A stretch of DNA of 64,000 nucleotides from contig JAGXTI010000020.1 of NCBI GenBank assembly GCA_018334015.1, positions 1-64,000 of the forward strand, in the 5' to 3' direction. Below, piece after piece: positions 56,120 to 64,000 of this stretch. Under the pieces are notes generated by a model, which saw only the letters and a program-made list of their open reading frames with translations, did not search any database and was not told the DNA's origin. The DNA comes from Silanimonas sp. (GTDB lineage: Bacteria > Pseudomonadota > Gammaproteobacteria > Xanthomonadales > Xanthomonadaceae). A program made the translations under genes and the position numbers. The first letter of the stretch is position 1. Each line of letters opens with the position of its first letter.

Positions 56120-56821
56120 ATGTCGCTGATCCTCGAAGCCCTGCGTCGCTCGGAAGCCCAACGCCGGCTCGGTGCACCGCCCGACCTGCACGGTACGCTG
56201 GCCGCCCCGACCGCAGCACGACCGGGGCTTGGCCGCTGGATCGCTCCGATGCTGATCGCCGGCCTCGTGCTTGTGCTGCTTGTGCTGGCCCTGTTTTACG
56301 GCCAGCGCCCGCTGCCACCAGCCCCGGCTCCGCCGCCCGCAGCTGCACCACTCGCGCCCTCAGCAGCGGGGTCGCCGGATCACGCGGCCCTGCCGGCGGC
56401 CTCGGCCGGCGCACTGGCGCGCGAGCTCGATGCCCCGCTTTCTCCGCCAAGCCCTCCCGCAGCGGCAGCGTCAAGCGCAAGGCCGGAAGCCACGCCAGTG
56501 ATGACGGCACCCGTGCCACTGCCGCCTTTGGCTGCGCCGCAGCCGGTACCGCAGGTCGAGCTTGCACCCCAGCCCGCGGACCCTGCCACCACCGCGGCCC
56601 TGACCCTCGACCGGCTCGATGCCAGCAGCCGCGCCCAGTTGCCGCCCTTGCGGGTGTCGATGCACGTCTACGACCCCGATCCGGCACGGCGCTTTGTCCT
56701 GATCGACGGCCGTCGCCTGCGCGAGGGCGATCTGCTGGCCGCCGATCTGCGCCTCGTTGCGATCGAGCGTGAGGGCCTGCTGTTCGATTGGCGTGGCCGC
56801 TCGCTGCACCTGCCGCGCTGA
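56120..56821 (+). CDS. gspB: GspB/ExeB-type type II secretion accessory protein
   Basis: 233 residues: short cytoplasmic start (MSLILEALRRSEAQRRLGAP, typical of GspB), one membrane helix (about 40-60), a long Pro/Ala-rich periplasmic linker (about 63-170), and a small C-terminal domain (VSMHVYDPDPARRFVLIDGR, LREGDLL) of the T2SSB type. Partner of the ATPase upstream. Its stop codon overlaps the rhomboid start by one base. Confidence 0.87.
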   Translation: MSLILEALRRSEAQRRLGAPPDLHGTLAAPTAARPGLGRWIAPMLIAGLVLVLLVLALFYGQRPLPPAPAPPPAAAPLAPSAAGSPDHAALPAASAGALARELDAPLSPPSPPAAAASSARPEATPVMTAPVPLPPLAAPQPVPQVELAPQPADPATTAALTLDRLDASSRAQLPPLRVSMHVYDPDPARRFVLIDGRRLREGDLLAADLRLVAIEREGLLFDWRGRSLHLPR

Positions 56822-57501
56822 TGCTGTTCGTCGATTCTCCCGGCCGGCAGCGCACGCGCCTGCGGTGGGCCACACCCCTGCTGCTGCTGGTCTGCAGTGT
56901 CAGCGCTCTGGTGCTGGCCCTGCTCGACGCGCCCGCACGCGAGGCCCTGCTGCAGCGCTGGGGGGCCGTGTCGGCGGCCAGTGCCGACTGGCGAGTGCTG
57001 CTGCAGGCCGACCGCATCGGCGGTCTGTTCAGTGCACTCGGCCTGCACGCCAGCGCCAGCCACCTGATCGGCAACCTGATCTTCCTGCTGGTGTTCGGTC
57101 TGCCGACCGAGCGTGCCTTGGGGCCCTGGCGGCTGCTGCTGCTGTTCGTGCTGGGCGGTGCCTTGGCCAACTTCGCCGCTGCGGTGTCGATGGATCGCCC
57201 CGACCGGGTGATCCTGGGCGCTTCCGGCGCGGTGTCGGTGCTGATCGGCGCCTACCTCGCGCTCTACCCGCGGGCGCGGCTCGGCGTGGTGCTGCCGCTC
57301 GGCCTGTGGCTGCAGTTCGTGCGGATGCCGGCCTCGGTGCTGATCCTGCTCTGGGCCCTGATGCAACTGCTGTTCACCTGGGCCGGACCGTCCTTCGGCG
57401 CGGTGGCCTGGTGGGCGCACCTGAGCGGCTTCCTGATCGGCCTGTGCGCCGCCCTCGCGCTGCGCGGCCGTCTTCAGCGCGAAGCGCGATTGCGCCGCTG
57501 A
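56821..57501 (+). CDS. Rhomboid-family intramembrane serine protease
   Basis: 226 residues, six or seven membrane helices. Catalytic Ser is in ILGASGAVSVLIGAYLA and catalytic His in VAWWAHLSGFLIGL. The HASASHLIGNLIFLLVFG helix carries the conserved His and Asn of the oxyanion region. Start ATG at 56821 overlaps the gspB TGA (TGATG). Coupling to gspAB hints at a link with secreted or membrane-tethered substrates, but the motif set is that of ordinary rhomboids rather than rhombosortase. Confidence 0.87.
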   Translation: MLFVDSPGRQRTRLRWATPLLLLVCSVSALVLALLDAPAREALLQRWGAVSAASADWRVLLQADRIGGLFSALGLHASASHLIGNLIFLLVFGLPTERALGPWRLLLLFVLGGALANFAAAVSMDRPDRVILGASGAVSVLIGAYLALYPRARLGVVLPLGLWLQFVRMPASVLILLWALMQLLFTWAGPSFGAVAWWAHLSGFLIGLCAALALRGRLQREARLRR

Positions 57502-57531
57502 GGACCGCCAAGAGCTGAAGGATTGCGCTTC

Positions 57532-57537
57532 TATACT
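57532..57537 (+). promoter_or_regulatory. Candidate -10 box giving a leaderless DedA-PAP2 transcript
   Basis: TATACT ends six bases before the ATG at 57544. No clear -35 at 17 bp. Same arrangement as at dinB. Confidence 0.45.
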
Positions 57538-57543
57538 CGCAGC

Positions 57544-59532
57544 ATGGATGCACCGTATTGGGACACCGTCCTCGACTGGATCTCGCGCCACCCGGTGGCG
57601 GCGGGGCTGGTCATCTTCCTGATCGCCTTCCTCGATGCTCTGCTGATCGTCGGCGTGGCGGTGCCGGCCGCGCCCCTGATGATCGCGGTCGGTGCCCTGG
57701 TCGGGCTCGGCCACATCGATCCGGCCTATGCCATCGCCTGCGCGACCGCCGGTGCCTTCCTCGGTGACGGCGTGAGCTACGTGGCCGGTCGCCGCTACGG
57801 CGATTCGCTGCGCCAGCGCTGGCCGTTTGCGCAAAACCCGGAGTGGCTGGAGCGCGGTGACCGTGCCTTCCGCCGTCACGGCATGAAGAGCCTGGTGATC
57901 GGCCGTTTCGTTGGCGCGGTGCGGCCCTTCATCCCGGCGATCGCCGGCATGGTGCGGATGCCGGCACCGAACTACATCGCCGCGACCGCCTTCGCTGCCC
58001 TGCTCTGGTCGCTGGCCTTTCTGTTGCCGGGCTGGTTGCTGGGCGCCTCGCTGGACCTGGTGGCAGCGGTGGCCGGTCGGCTGGCCATCGTGATCGGTCT
58101 GGTGCTGGCCCTGGTGGCGGCGATCTGGGGCCTCGTGTTCTACGTCTGGCGCTGGATGGCACCCCGCACCCACGACCTGCTCGCGCAACTGCTGGCCTGG
58201 TCACACCGGCATCCGGTGCTGGGCCGTTACTCGGCGGCCTTGATCGATCCCAAACAGCGTGAATCACCCTCGCTGCTGGTGTTCGCCGCCGGCCTGCTGC
58301 TGGCGGCCTGGGGTTTTTTCGAGCTGCTGGCCTCGGTCGGTGCCGGTCTTGCGCCTTCGCACCTCGACCTTGCCGTCCATCAGGCCATGTTCGGCCTGCG
58401 CCATCCACTGGCCGACCCGGTGATGGGTTTCTTCGCCAGCCTGGGCGATCTCGTGGTGCTGGGCCCGGCGGTGGCCCTGGTGGCCGCTTGGCTGTTCTGG
58501 CGCCGGCGGCCGATTGCGGCCTGGCACTGGATCGCGGCACCGGCTTTCGCCCTGGTCGGTGCTTGGGTGCTGGGCGCGTTGATCGACCTGCCCAAGCCGC
58601 CCGCCGCCACCGCCGTGGCCGGCTTCTCCTTCCCCTCGCAGCCGGTGATGCTGGCCACTGTGGTGTACGGCTTCCTCGCCGTGCTGGTGGCCCGCGAATG
58701 GCCGGGGCCGCGCCTCTGGCCCTACGTGCTGGGTGCTTTGCTGGTCGGCCTGCTCGGCTTCTCGCGGCTCTACCTCGGGGCGCACTGGCTGAGCGATGTG
58801 CTGGCCGGCATCTGTCTCGGGGTGGTCTGGGTCACGGTGCTTGGCATCGCCTACCGCCGTCGCGTGGTGCGCTCGTTCTGGGCGCGGCCGGTGACGGCGA
58901 TCTTCTTCGGGACCGTGCTGCTGGTCGGTGGCTGGCACGCCGGCCGCTCCGCCGAGAGCATGGTCGCCGCCTTCGATCCGCCCGAAGCGCGCCGGGTGGT
59001 GGACACCACGCTGTGGTTGCAGGGCGACCCGCGGCTGGGCCTGCCGGCACGTCGCACCGAACTGCGCAGCCGCGACGCTTGGCCGCTCAACGTGCACTAC
59101 GCCGGGAGCCTCGAAGCGCTGGCTGCGCACCTGCAAACCCGCGGCTGGGAGCGGCTGGAAGCCGGCGACTGGCGCGGTCTCTTGATGATGCTCGACGATC
59201 ATGCTCGCCCGGACACCCTGCCGGTGATGCCCTCGACCCACGGCGGTCATGCCGAATCGCTGCTGATCGGGCTGCCGGTCGATGCCCGTGGCGAGCGCGT
59301 GGTGCTGCGACTCTGGCATGCGCCCTACCGGCTCGACGGCAGCGGTCAGGCGCTGTGGCTGGGCACCGTGCAGAGTCTGCGCTTCGCCAGCCGCGGCGAC
59401 GGCTTCGTGCGCTACTGGCGGGCACAGCCCGAGGAACAAGCGGCGCGCGAGAGCTTGGCTGCGGATGCCGCGGGTCTGCGGGCGGATGCTGGCGGGCCGG
59501 TGCTGCGTCTCGTCGAGCCGCCCCCGCCCTGA
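57544..59532 (+). CDS. DedA - PAP2 - LssY_C membrane fusion protein
   Basis: 662 residues. Residues about 1-210 are a DedA/SNARE-associated domain (FLDALLIVGVAVPAAPLMI, GDGVSYVAGRRYGD, GRFVGAVRPFIPAIAGM). About 235-430 is a PAP2-like helical domain, and about 450-640 an LssY C-terminal domain (PLNVHYAGSLEALAAHLQ). PAP2 motif 3 is intact (SRLYLGAHWLSDV near 405), but motif 2 reads FPSQPVM instead of PSGH near 364 and motif 1 is reduced to LPKPPA, so the catalytic His is missing. Related fusions are thought to handle lipid phosphates or polyprenyl phosphate. Ends one base before the convergent Lon-domain gene. Confidence 0.88.
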   Translation: MDAPYWDTVLDWISRHPVAAGLVIFLIAFLDALLIVGVAVPAAPLMIAVGALVGLGHIDPAYAIACATAGAFLGDGVSYVAGRRYGDSLRQRWPFAQNPEWLERGDRAFRRHGMKSLVIGRFVGAVRPFIPAIAGMVRMPAPNYIAATAFAALLWSLAFLLPGWLLGASLDLVAAVAGRLAIVIGLVLALVAAIWGLVFYVWRWMAPRTHDLLAQLLAWSHRHPVLGRYSAALIDPKQRESPSLLVFAAGLLLAAWGFFELLASVGAGLAPSHLDLAVHQAMFGLRHPLADPVMGFFASLGDLVVLGPAVALVAAWLFWRRRPIAAWHWIAAPAFALVGAWVLGALIDLPKPPAATAVAGFSFPSQPVMLATVVYGFLAVLVAREWPGPRLWPYVLGALLVGLLGFSRLYLGAHWLSDVLAGICLGVVWVTVLGIAYRRRVVRSFWARPVTAIFFGTVLLVGGWHAGRSAESMVAAFDPPEARRVVDTTLWLQGDPRLGLPARRTELRSRDAWPLNVHYAGSLEALAAHLQTRGWERLEAGDWRGLLMMLDDHARPDTLPVMPSTHGGHAESLLIGLPVDARGERVVLRLWHAPYRLDGSGQALWLGTVQSLRFASRGDGFVRYWRAQPEEQAARESLAADAAGLRADAGGPVLRLVEPPPP

Positions 59533-59533
59533 T

Positions 59534-60118
59534 TCAGGCCATGGTTGGCAGCCAGCGCAGCAGGGCGTCGAGCCGGGCCAAAGGGTCGGCTTCCTCCAGC
59601 AGATGCTGGCGCTGGTCGAGGCTCAGGGGCAGCAATTCGGCGAGACGGCAACCGCACCAGTCGGCATCCTTGAAGGCCTCGGGCTCGGCGAGGGCGTGCG
59701 GTCCCCCGGCGCGATCGAGCAGGTGCCGCAGAAGGTCGCTGAGCAGGCCGTGCTCGGGCCGCAGGCGATGGCGCGGCAGCGGCGACAGCCACAGCACCTC
59801 GGCCCACTGCAGACCATCGGCCTGGATGGTCCGGGTGCAGATGCGGAAGCGCCGCTCGCCTTCGACGGCGATGCCGAGCAGGCCATCATCGCGGCGCACG
59901 GCATCGAGGATGCGCGCCTCGGTGCCGATCCCGGCGGTGCGCGCCGATCGACCGGTCTCGGCCCCGTCTTCGATCAGGCAGACGCCGAAACTCTCGCCGG
60001 TGCGCAGGCAACGCTGCACCAGATCGAGGTAGCGCGGCTCGAAGATCCGCAGCGGCAACAGGCCACCCGGCATCAGCACGGTGTGCAGGGGGAACAGCGG
60101 CAGGGCGACGGTGGACAT
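59534..60118 (-). CDS. Lon N-terminal-domain (LON substrate-binding) protein
   Basis: 194 residues, covering only the Lon N domain: ALPLFPLHTVLMPGGLLPLRIFEPRYL at the start, FGVCLIEDGAETG, GTEARI, LLGIAVEGERRFRI. No ATPase or protease part is present. Stand-alone members (YcaC/DUF-like peptidase S16 N-domain) are common in proteobacteria and of unknown function. An ATG at 60130 is a possible earlier start. 60131-60299, between this gene and mpl, shows no other feature. Confidence 0.85.
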   Translation of the reverse strand: MSTVALPLFPLHTVLMPGGLLPLRIFEPRYLDLVQRCLRTGESFGVCLIEDGAETGRSARTAGIGTEARILDAVRRDDGLLGIAVEGERRFRICTRTIQADGLQWAEVLWLSPLPRHRLRPEHGLLSDLLRHLLDRAGGPHALAEPEAFKDADWCGCRLAELLPLSLDQRQHLLEEADPLARLDALLRWLPTMA

Positions 60119-60299
60119 CGGCAGGGGCATCGGCGGGCTCCCGGTGGTACCGCGCCAGCATGGACGCTCGGCCCCGGCGAGGGCGTGACGGCCTGCGCAT
60201 TCGGCGCCATCGGCCACAGCCGTTGGCGATTCTGCGGCGCAGTCGACGGTTCGCTGGCTTGCCGGCAGCGCAAGTGCGTGCCGGACGATGGCGCGGCAA

Positions 60300-61703
60300 T
60301 CAGCCGGAAAGCGCGGCAAGGAAACGCCGTGGTGCGTCCTCGAAGCCGCCGTTCGACATGAACACCACGTGGTCGCCGGGCCGCACCTCGGCCGCCAGGC
60401 TGTCGACCAGGGTCGCCACATCGGGCACGGTGCGGGCCGCCCCACGCACGGCGGCCACCACCCGGGCGGCGTCCCAGGGCAGGTTCGCCCGCTGCAGGAA
60501 CACGGTGGCATCGGCCGGGTCGAGCGAGGGCGCCAGGGCCTCGGCATGCGCGCCGAGCCGCATCGAATTGCTGCGCGGCTCCAGCACGGCGATCAGGCGC
60601 GCAGGGCCGAGCTTGGCACGCAGGCCCTCGAGCGTGGTGCGGATCGCGGTCGGGTGGTGGGCGAAATCGTCGTAGACGGTGACACCGCGCGCCACGCCCA
60701 GCACTTCGAGCCGGCGCTTGGCGCTGGTGAAGTGGGTGAAGGCCGGCAGCAAGGCCTTGGCGTCGCAACCCACCGCCGCCGCGCTGGCGAGGGCAGCGAG
60801 CGCGTTCATCACGCTGTGGCGACCGAGCAGTGGCCATTCGACCACGCCGAGTTCGACACCGCGATGCGCCACCGCGAATCGCGAGCCATCGGCGGCCAGC
60901 ATCCGCGCCGTCCAGTCGAGCGCACTGCCGATGCCACCGGGCAAGGTCAGCTCGGGCCGGCCTTGGGTATCGACCATGCCGAAGCGTTCCACCGGCGTCC
61001 AGCAGCCCATCGCCAGCACCTCGGCGAGTGCGGCGTCCTCGCCGTTGACGATCAGCCGTCCACGACCCGGCACGGTGCGCACCAGGTGGTGGAACTGGCG
61101 CTGGATCGCCTGGAGGTCGGGGAAGATGTCGGCGTGGTCGTATTCGAGGTTGTTGAGCACGGCCACGACCGGGCGGTAATGCACGAACTTGCTGCGCTTG
61201 TCGAAGAAGGCGGTGTCGTACTCGTCGGCCTCGACGACGAAGTCGCGGCCGCTGCCGAGGCGCGCCGAGACCCCGAAGTTGTCCGGCACGCCGCCGACGA
61301 GAAAGCCCGGGTCGCGACCGGCGGATTCGAGCAGCCAGGCCAGCAGGGAGGTGGTGGTGGTCTTGCCGTGGGTGCCGGCCACGGCCAGGGTCTCGCGACC
61401 CTGCAGGACGTGTTCGGCCAGCCACTGCGCGCCGGAGCTGTAGCGCAGGCCGCTGTCCAGCACATGCTCGACCGCCGGGTTGCCGCGCGACAGGGCGTTG
61501 CCCACCAGAACGGCCTCGACGCCGGGACCGAGCTGGGTGGCGGCGTAGCCCGAAGCCAGCCGGATGCCCAGCCGTTCGAGCTGGCTGCTCATCGGCGGGT
61601 AGACGTTCTGGTCGCTGCCCTCGACCTCATGGCCGAGTTCACGGGCGAGCGCGGCGACGCCGCCCATGAAGGTGCCGCAGATGCCGAGGATGTGCAGCCG
61701 CAA
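60300..61703 (-). CDS. mpl: UDP-N-acetylmuramate:L-Ala-gamma-D-Glu-meso-DAP ligase
   Basis: Peptidoglycan-recycling ligase joining the murein tripeptide to UDP-MurNAc. 467 residues. Nucleotide start LHILGICGTFMGGVAALARELG, ATP loop VAGTHGKTTTTSLLAWLL, then EADEYDTAFFDKRSKF (metal/substrate), NNLEYDHADIF, and the C-terminal domain VYDDFAHHPTAIRTTL. The GTFMGG and FFDKRSKF features separate Mpl from MurC. Five bases after adk on the same strand. Confidence 0.95.
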   Translation of the reverse strand: MRLHILGICGTFMGGVAALARELGHEVEGSDQNVYPPMSSQLERLGIRLASGYAATQLGPGVEAVLVGNALSRGNPAVEHVLDSGLRYSSGAQWLAEHVLQGRETLAVAGTHGKTTTTSLLAWLLESAGRDPGFLVGGVPDNFGVSARLGSGRDFVVEADEYDTAFFDKRSKFVHYRPVVAVLNNLEYDHADIFPDLQAIQRQFHHLVRTVPGRGRLIVNGEDAALAEVLAMGCWTPVERFGMVDTQGRPELTLPGGIGSALDWTARMLAADGSRFAVAHRGVELGVVEWPLLGRHSVMNALAALASAAAVGCDAKALLPAFTHFTSAKRRLEVLGVARGVTVYDDFAHHPTAIRTTLEGLRAKLGPARLIAVLEPRSNSMRLGAHAEALAPSLDPADATVFLQRANLPWDAARVVAAVRGAARTVPDVATLVDSLAAEVRPGDHVVFMSNGGFEDAPRRFLAALSG

Positions 61704-61708
61704 GGGTT

Positions 61709-62275
61709 TCAGGCCCTCGTCAGGGCACCGACGATGCGCCGGGACACCTCATCGACCGGGCCGACGCCATCGACCACCGCAAGGCGGCCGCGTGCCTGGT
61801 AGAAACCGGCCACCGGCGCGGTCTGCTCGGCGTAGATGGCCAGTCGCTTGCGCACCGTGTCCGGGTGGTCGTCGGCGCGGCCTTCGGCGGCGTAGCGGAT
61901 CTCGCAGCGGCCGACGATGACCTCGTCGGGCACGTCGAACTTGACGACGGCGTCGAGCGGCTGGCCGAGCCGGGCCAACAGCGCGTCGAGTGCATCGGCC
62001 TGGGCGAGGTTGCGCGGATAGCCGTCGAGGATGAAGCCCGGCGCGGTGTCGGGCTGGGCGAGGCGTTCTTCGAGCATGCCCAGCACGATCGCGTCGGACA
62101 CGAGCTGTCCCGATTCCATCACCGCCTTGGCCTGCAGGCCGAGCGGCGTGCCGGCCTTCACCGCGTTGCGCAGCAGGTCACCGGTCGAAATGTGGGCGAT
62201 ACCGAAGTGCTCGCGCAGGCGGGCGGCCTGCGTGCCCTTGCCCGAACCGGGGGCACCGAGGAGGACGAGTCGCAT
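61709..62275 (-). CDS. adk: Adenylate kinase, short-LID form
   Basis: 188 residues (E. coli 214): the LID is short, as in xanthomonads. P-loop GAPGSGKGTQAARL, AMP site HISTGDLLRNAV, ILDGYPRNLAQADAL, and the LID region GRCEIRYAAEGRADDHPDTVRKRL. Start ATG at 62275 gives MRLVLLGAPGSG; six upstream in-frame residues are ignored. It leads mpl and is divergent from pfp across 160 bp. Confidence 0.96.
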   Translation of the reverse strand: MRLVLLGAPGSGKGTQAARLREHFGIAHISTGDLLRNAVKAGTPLGLQAKAVMESGQLVSDAIVLGMLEERLAQPDTAPGFILDGYPRNLAQADALDALLARLGQPLDAVVKFDVPDEVIVGRCEIRYAAEGRADDHPDTVRKRLAIYAEQTAPVAGFYQARGRLAVVDGVGPVDEVSRRIVGALTRA

Positions 62276-62435
62276 GTGGGGCTCCATAAACAATGACGCA
62301 CGGCACCGTCTTCACCCCCTGATTGGACACGGGAGGCCGCCGACAGGCCGTGCGGACGCTTGCACGCTAACGGCCCGGAATGGTGAAGTCAAACCCGCCA
62401 CCCTTCTCCTTTCGTCGAACCGGGAAACACCCACC

Positions 62436-63689
62436 ATGCCTCAGGGCCGCCTGCTCTACGCCCAATCCGGCGGCGTCACCGCCGTCATCAACGCCACCGC
62501 CAGCGCGGTGCTGGCCACCGCCCGCGCCCACAAAGTGCCCGCCCTCTGGGCGAAGAACGGCATCTTGGGCGCACTGCGCGAGGAGTTCCACGACACCCGC
62601 AAGCTGAAGGCTTCGGAAATCAAGGCCCTGGCCCACACCCCCGGCGGCGCCTTCGGCAGCTGCCGTTTCAAACTCAAGTCGATCGAACAGGACCGCGGCA
62701 AGTACGAGCGCCTGATCGAAGTCTTCCGTGCCCACGACATCCGCTGGTTCCTCTACAACGGCGGTAACGATTCGGCCGACACCTCGCTCAAGCTCTCGAT
62801 GATCGCCTCCGAGGTCGGCTACCCGCTCACCTGCGTCGGCGTGCCCAAGACCGTCGACAACGATCTGGTCGGCACCGACTGCTGCCCCGGCTTCGGTTCG
62901 GCCGCCAAGTACACGGCGGTGTCGGTGGCCGAGGCCGCGCTCGACATCGCCGCCATGGCCGACACCTCGACCCGGGTCTTCGTTTACGAGGTGATGGGCC
63001 GCCACGCCGGCTGGCTGGCCGCCGCCGCCGGGCTGGCCGGCCAGGGCGAGGATGCTGCCCCGCACCTCATCCTGTTCCCCGAACGGCCCTACGACGAGGC
63101 CCGATTCCTCGCCCGGGTCGATGCCGTGGTGAAGAGCGTGGGGTATTGCGTGGTGGTCGTGTCCGAGGGCATCCGCCACGCCGACGGCCGCTTTGTCGCC
63201 GAGGCCGGTGGCAAGGACGACTTCGGTCACACCCGGCTGGGCGGGGTCGGCCCGCTGCTGGCGCAGCGCTGCAAGGACGTGCTGGGCCTGAAGGTTCACT
63301 GGACGGTGCCCGACTACCTGCAACGCTCGGCCCGGCATCTGGCCAGCAAGACCGATCTCGATCAGGCCATGGCGGTCGGCAAGGCCGCGGTCGAACTGGC
63401 GCTGGCCGGCAAGAACGGCGTGCTCGCCAGCATCCAGCGGGTCAGCGATGCCCCCTACCGCTGGAAGGTGGTGCCGCAGCCGCTGGCCGACATCGCCAAC
63501 CACGAGAAGACGGTGCCGGCGGACTTCATCCGCGAGGACGGTTTCGGCATCACCGCCGCCGCCCGCCGCTACCTGGCGCCGCTGATCCGCGGCGAGGCGC
63601 CACCCCCCTACGGCCGCGACGGGCTGCCGCACTACCCGCGCCCGCAACTGCCGCTGCTGCCCCGACTACTGCCGGAATGGACCGGCTGA
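62436..63689 (+). CDS. pfp: Pyrophosphate-dependent 6-phosphofructokinase
   Basis: 417 residues. PPi specificity is suggested by LYNGGNDSADTSLKL, where ATP enzymes have GGDGS, and by PKTVDNDLVGTDCCPGFGSAAKY with the catalytic Asp. VMGRHAGWLAA and VVSEGIRHADGRF are further substrate-site blocks. The reaction is reversible, serving glycolysis and gluconeogenesis, and spares ATP. Xanthomonads lack ATP-PFK and use this enzyme. Start ATG at 62436. The 160-bp gap to adk should hold both promoters, but I see no clear consensus. Confidence 0.93.
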   Translation: MPQGRLLYAQSGGVTAVINATASAVLATARAHKVPALWAKNGILGALREEFHDTRKLKASEIKALAHTPGGAFGSCRFKLKSIEQDRGKYERLIEVFRAHDIRWFLYNGGNDSADTSLKLSMIASEVGYPLTCVGVPKTVDNDLVGTDCCPGFGSAAKYTAVSVAEAALDIAAMADTSTRVFVYEVMGRHAGWLAAAAGLAGQGEDAAPHLILFPERPYDEARFLARVDAVVKSVGYCVVVVSEGIRHADGRFVAEAGGKDDFGHTRLGGVGPLLAQRCKDVLGLKVHWTVPDYLQRSARHLASKTDLDQAMAVGKAAVELALAGKNGVLASIQRVSDAPYRWKVVPQPLADIANHEKTVPADFIREDGFGITAAARRYLAPLIRGEAPPPYGRDGLPHYPRPQLPLLPRLLPEWTG

Positions 63690-63736
63690 CGGGCATTTCG
63701 AAGCCGACACCCCTGACAGTGCCGTCAGCGAGCGCT

Positions 63737-64000
63737 GCGGGACGCGGAGCCTGAGAGCCTGAGAGTTTTTCTCGGCCTGCTGAATGGGCGTGGGGTCTGG
63801 CATGCTCGAGTCCATGACGATGCCCACAGAACGCGATACCGAGGCCGCTGAGGCGCGCTTGTTCGATGACCTGCCTGCGCCGAGCGCGGAGCAGGTGCAG
63901 CAGGCACATGCCAAGGCGGTGGCCAAGCGCGGCCACGGCGCGCCGCGGCTGCTGGAGCCCAACCGGCGACAGATCCAGCTGCGCGCGTCGGACCTGGAAT
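63737..64000 (+). mobile_element. 5' part of IS1182-like insertion sequence, right copy
   Basis: Begins at or near 63737 with GCGGGACGCGGAGCCTGAG and continues past the window edge. Its first 126 bases are the exact reverse complement of 1-126. A CTGAC/GTCAG inverted repeat sits just outside at 63713-63728 and could be part of a target site or of the pfp terminator. Confidence 0.6.
63814..64000 (+). CDS. IS1182-family transposase, N-terminal part (runs off window)
   Basis: First 62 codons from the ATG at 63814. The sequence contains AEQVQQAHAKAVAKRGHGAP followed by RLLEPNRRQIQLRASDLE, which matches the N terminus of IS1182-type (DUF772) transposases, where a short linker precedes NRxQ.xLRxxDLE. 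The catalytic DDE domain lies beyond the window, so integrity cannot be judged. A second in-frame ATG at 63820 is possible. Confidence 0.75.
   Translation, partial: MTMPTERDTEAAEARLFDDLPAPSAEQVQQAHAKAVAKRGHGAPRLLEPNRRQIQLRASDLE

Noticed and set aside
60131-60299. Broken ubiX or other gene between the Lon-domain gene and mpl
   Set aside because: The frame is open in parts but no residues match UbiX or any family I recognise; it is probably plain intergenic DNA.

Overview
The window is a GC-rich chromosomal segment of a gammaproteobacterium, most likely of the order Lysobacterales (Xanthomonadales). The sequence evidence is a CRP-like regulator of the Xanthomonas Clp type next to trpC and speD, 6S RNA between zapA and the formyltetrahydrofolate cyclo-ligase gene, a short-form adenylate kinase divergent from a pyrophosphate-dependent phosphofructokinase, a CtaC-D-G-E/SURF1/CtaA-B cytochrome oxidase locus with a DUF2909 protein, and a trp gene order seen in that group. 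Most content is core metabolism. I see no CRISPR array, prophage, toxin or antibiotic-resistance gene.

Layout. 1-790 holds the end of an IS element and a non-coding repeat module. 791-3299 carries pepP and a UPF0149 gene leftward and two cell-division genes rightward. 3366-5344 is 6S RNA, fau, an EVE-domain gene and rpiA. 5483-6442 is tRNA-Gln and the rplM-rpsI operon. 6610-8940 is coq7, speD and clp. From 23002 down to 9018 sixteen consecutive genes run leftward: cytochrome c, a J-protein, rpe, trpE, a bicarbonate transporter/PII-like pair (sbtA-sbtB), a heavy-metal RND efflux operon with two histidine-rich small proteins, then trpG, a small secreted protein, trpD and trpC. The trp genes are thus split by about 8 kb. 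23003-23776 is a repeat-filled gap before purC.

24744-36668 holds a DMT transporter, a four-gene envelope operon of poorly characterised families (DUF1302, DUF1329, YCF48-like, MMPL/RND) with a good promoter, an epimerase-like gene, and lpdA-aceF. 36779-42620 holds a GT39 glycosyltransferase, a GlpQ-type phosphodiesterase, dinB and an S9 peptidase. 42657-51079 is a nearly complete aa3-type cytochrome c oxidase and haem A biogenesis locus. 51234-59532 carries putA, a GspA-GspB-rhomboid operon and a DedA-PAP2-LssY fusion. 59534-63689 carries a Lon N-domain protein, mpl, adk and pfp. The window ends inside a second copy of the IS found at its start, in opposite orientation.

The genes support an aerobic, heterotrophic life: ubiquinone and haem A synthesis, aa3 oxidase, pyruvate dehydrogenase E2/E3, proline oxidation, PPi-linked glycolysis, cell-wall recycling, type II secretion accessory factors and metal efflux. 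The least understood parts are the DUF1302/DUF1329 operon, the sbtAB insertion in the trp region, the A-B repeat family, and the membrane fusion protein whose PAP2 domain lacks a catalytic histidine.
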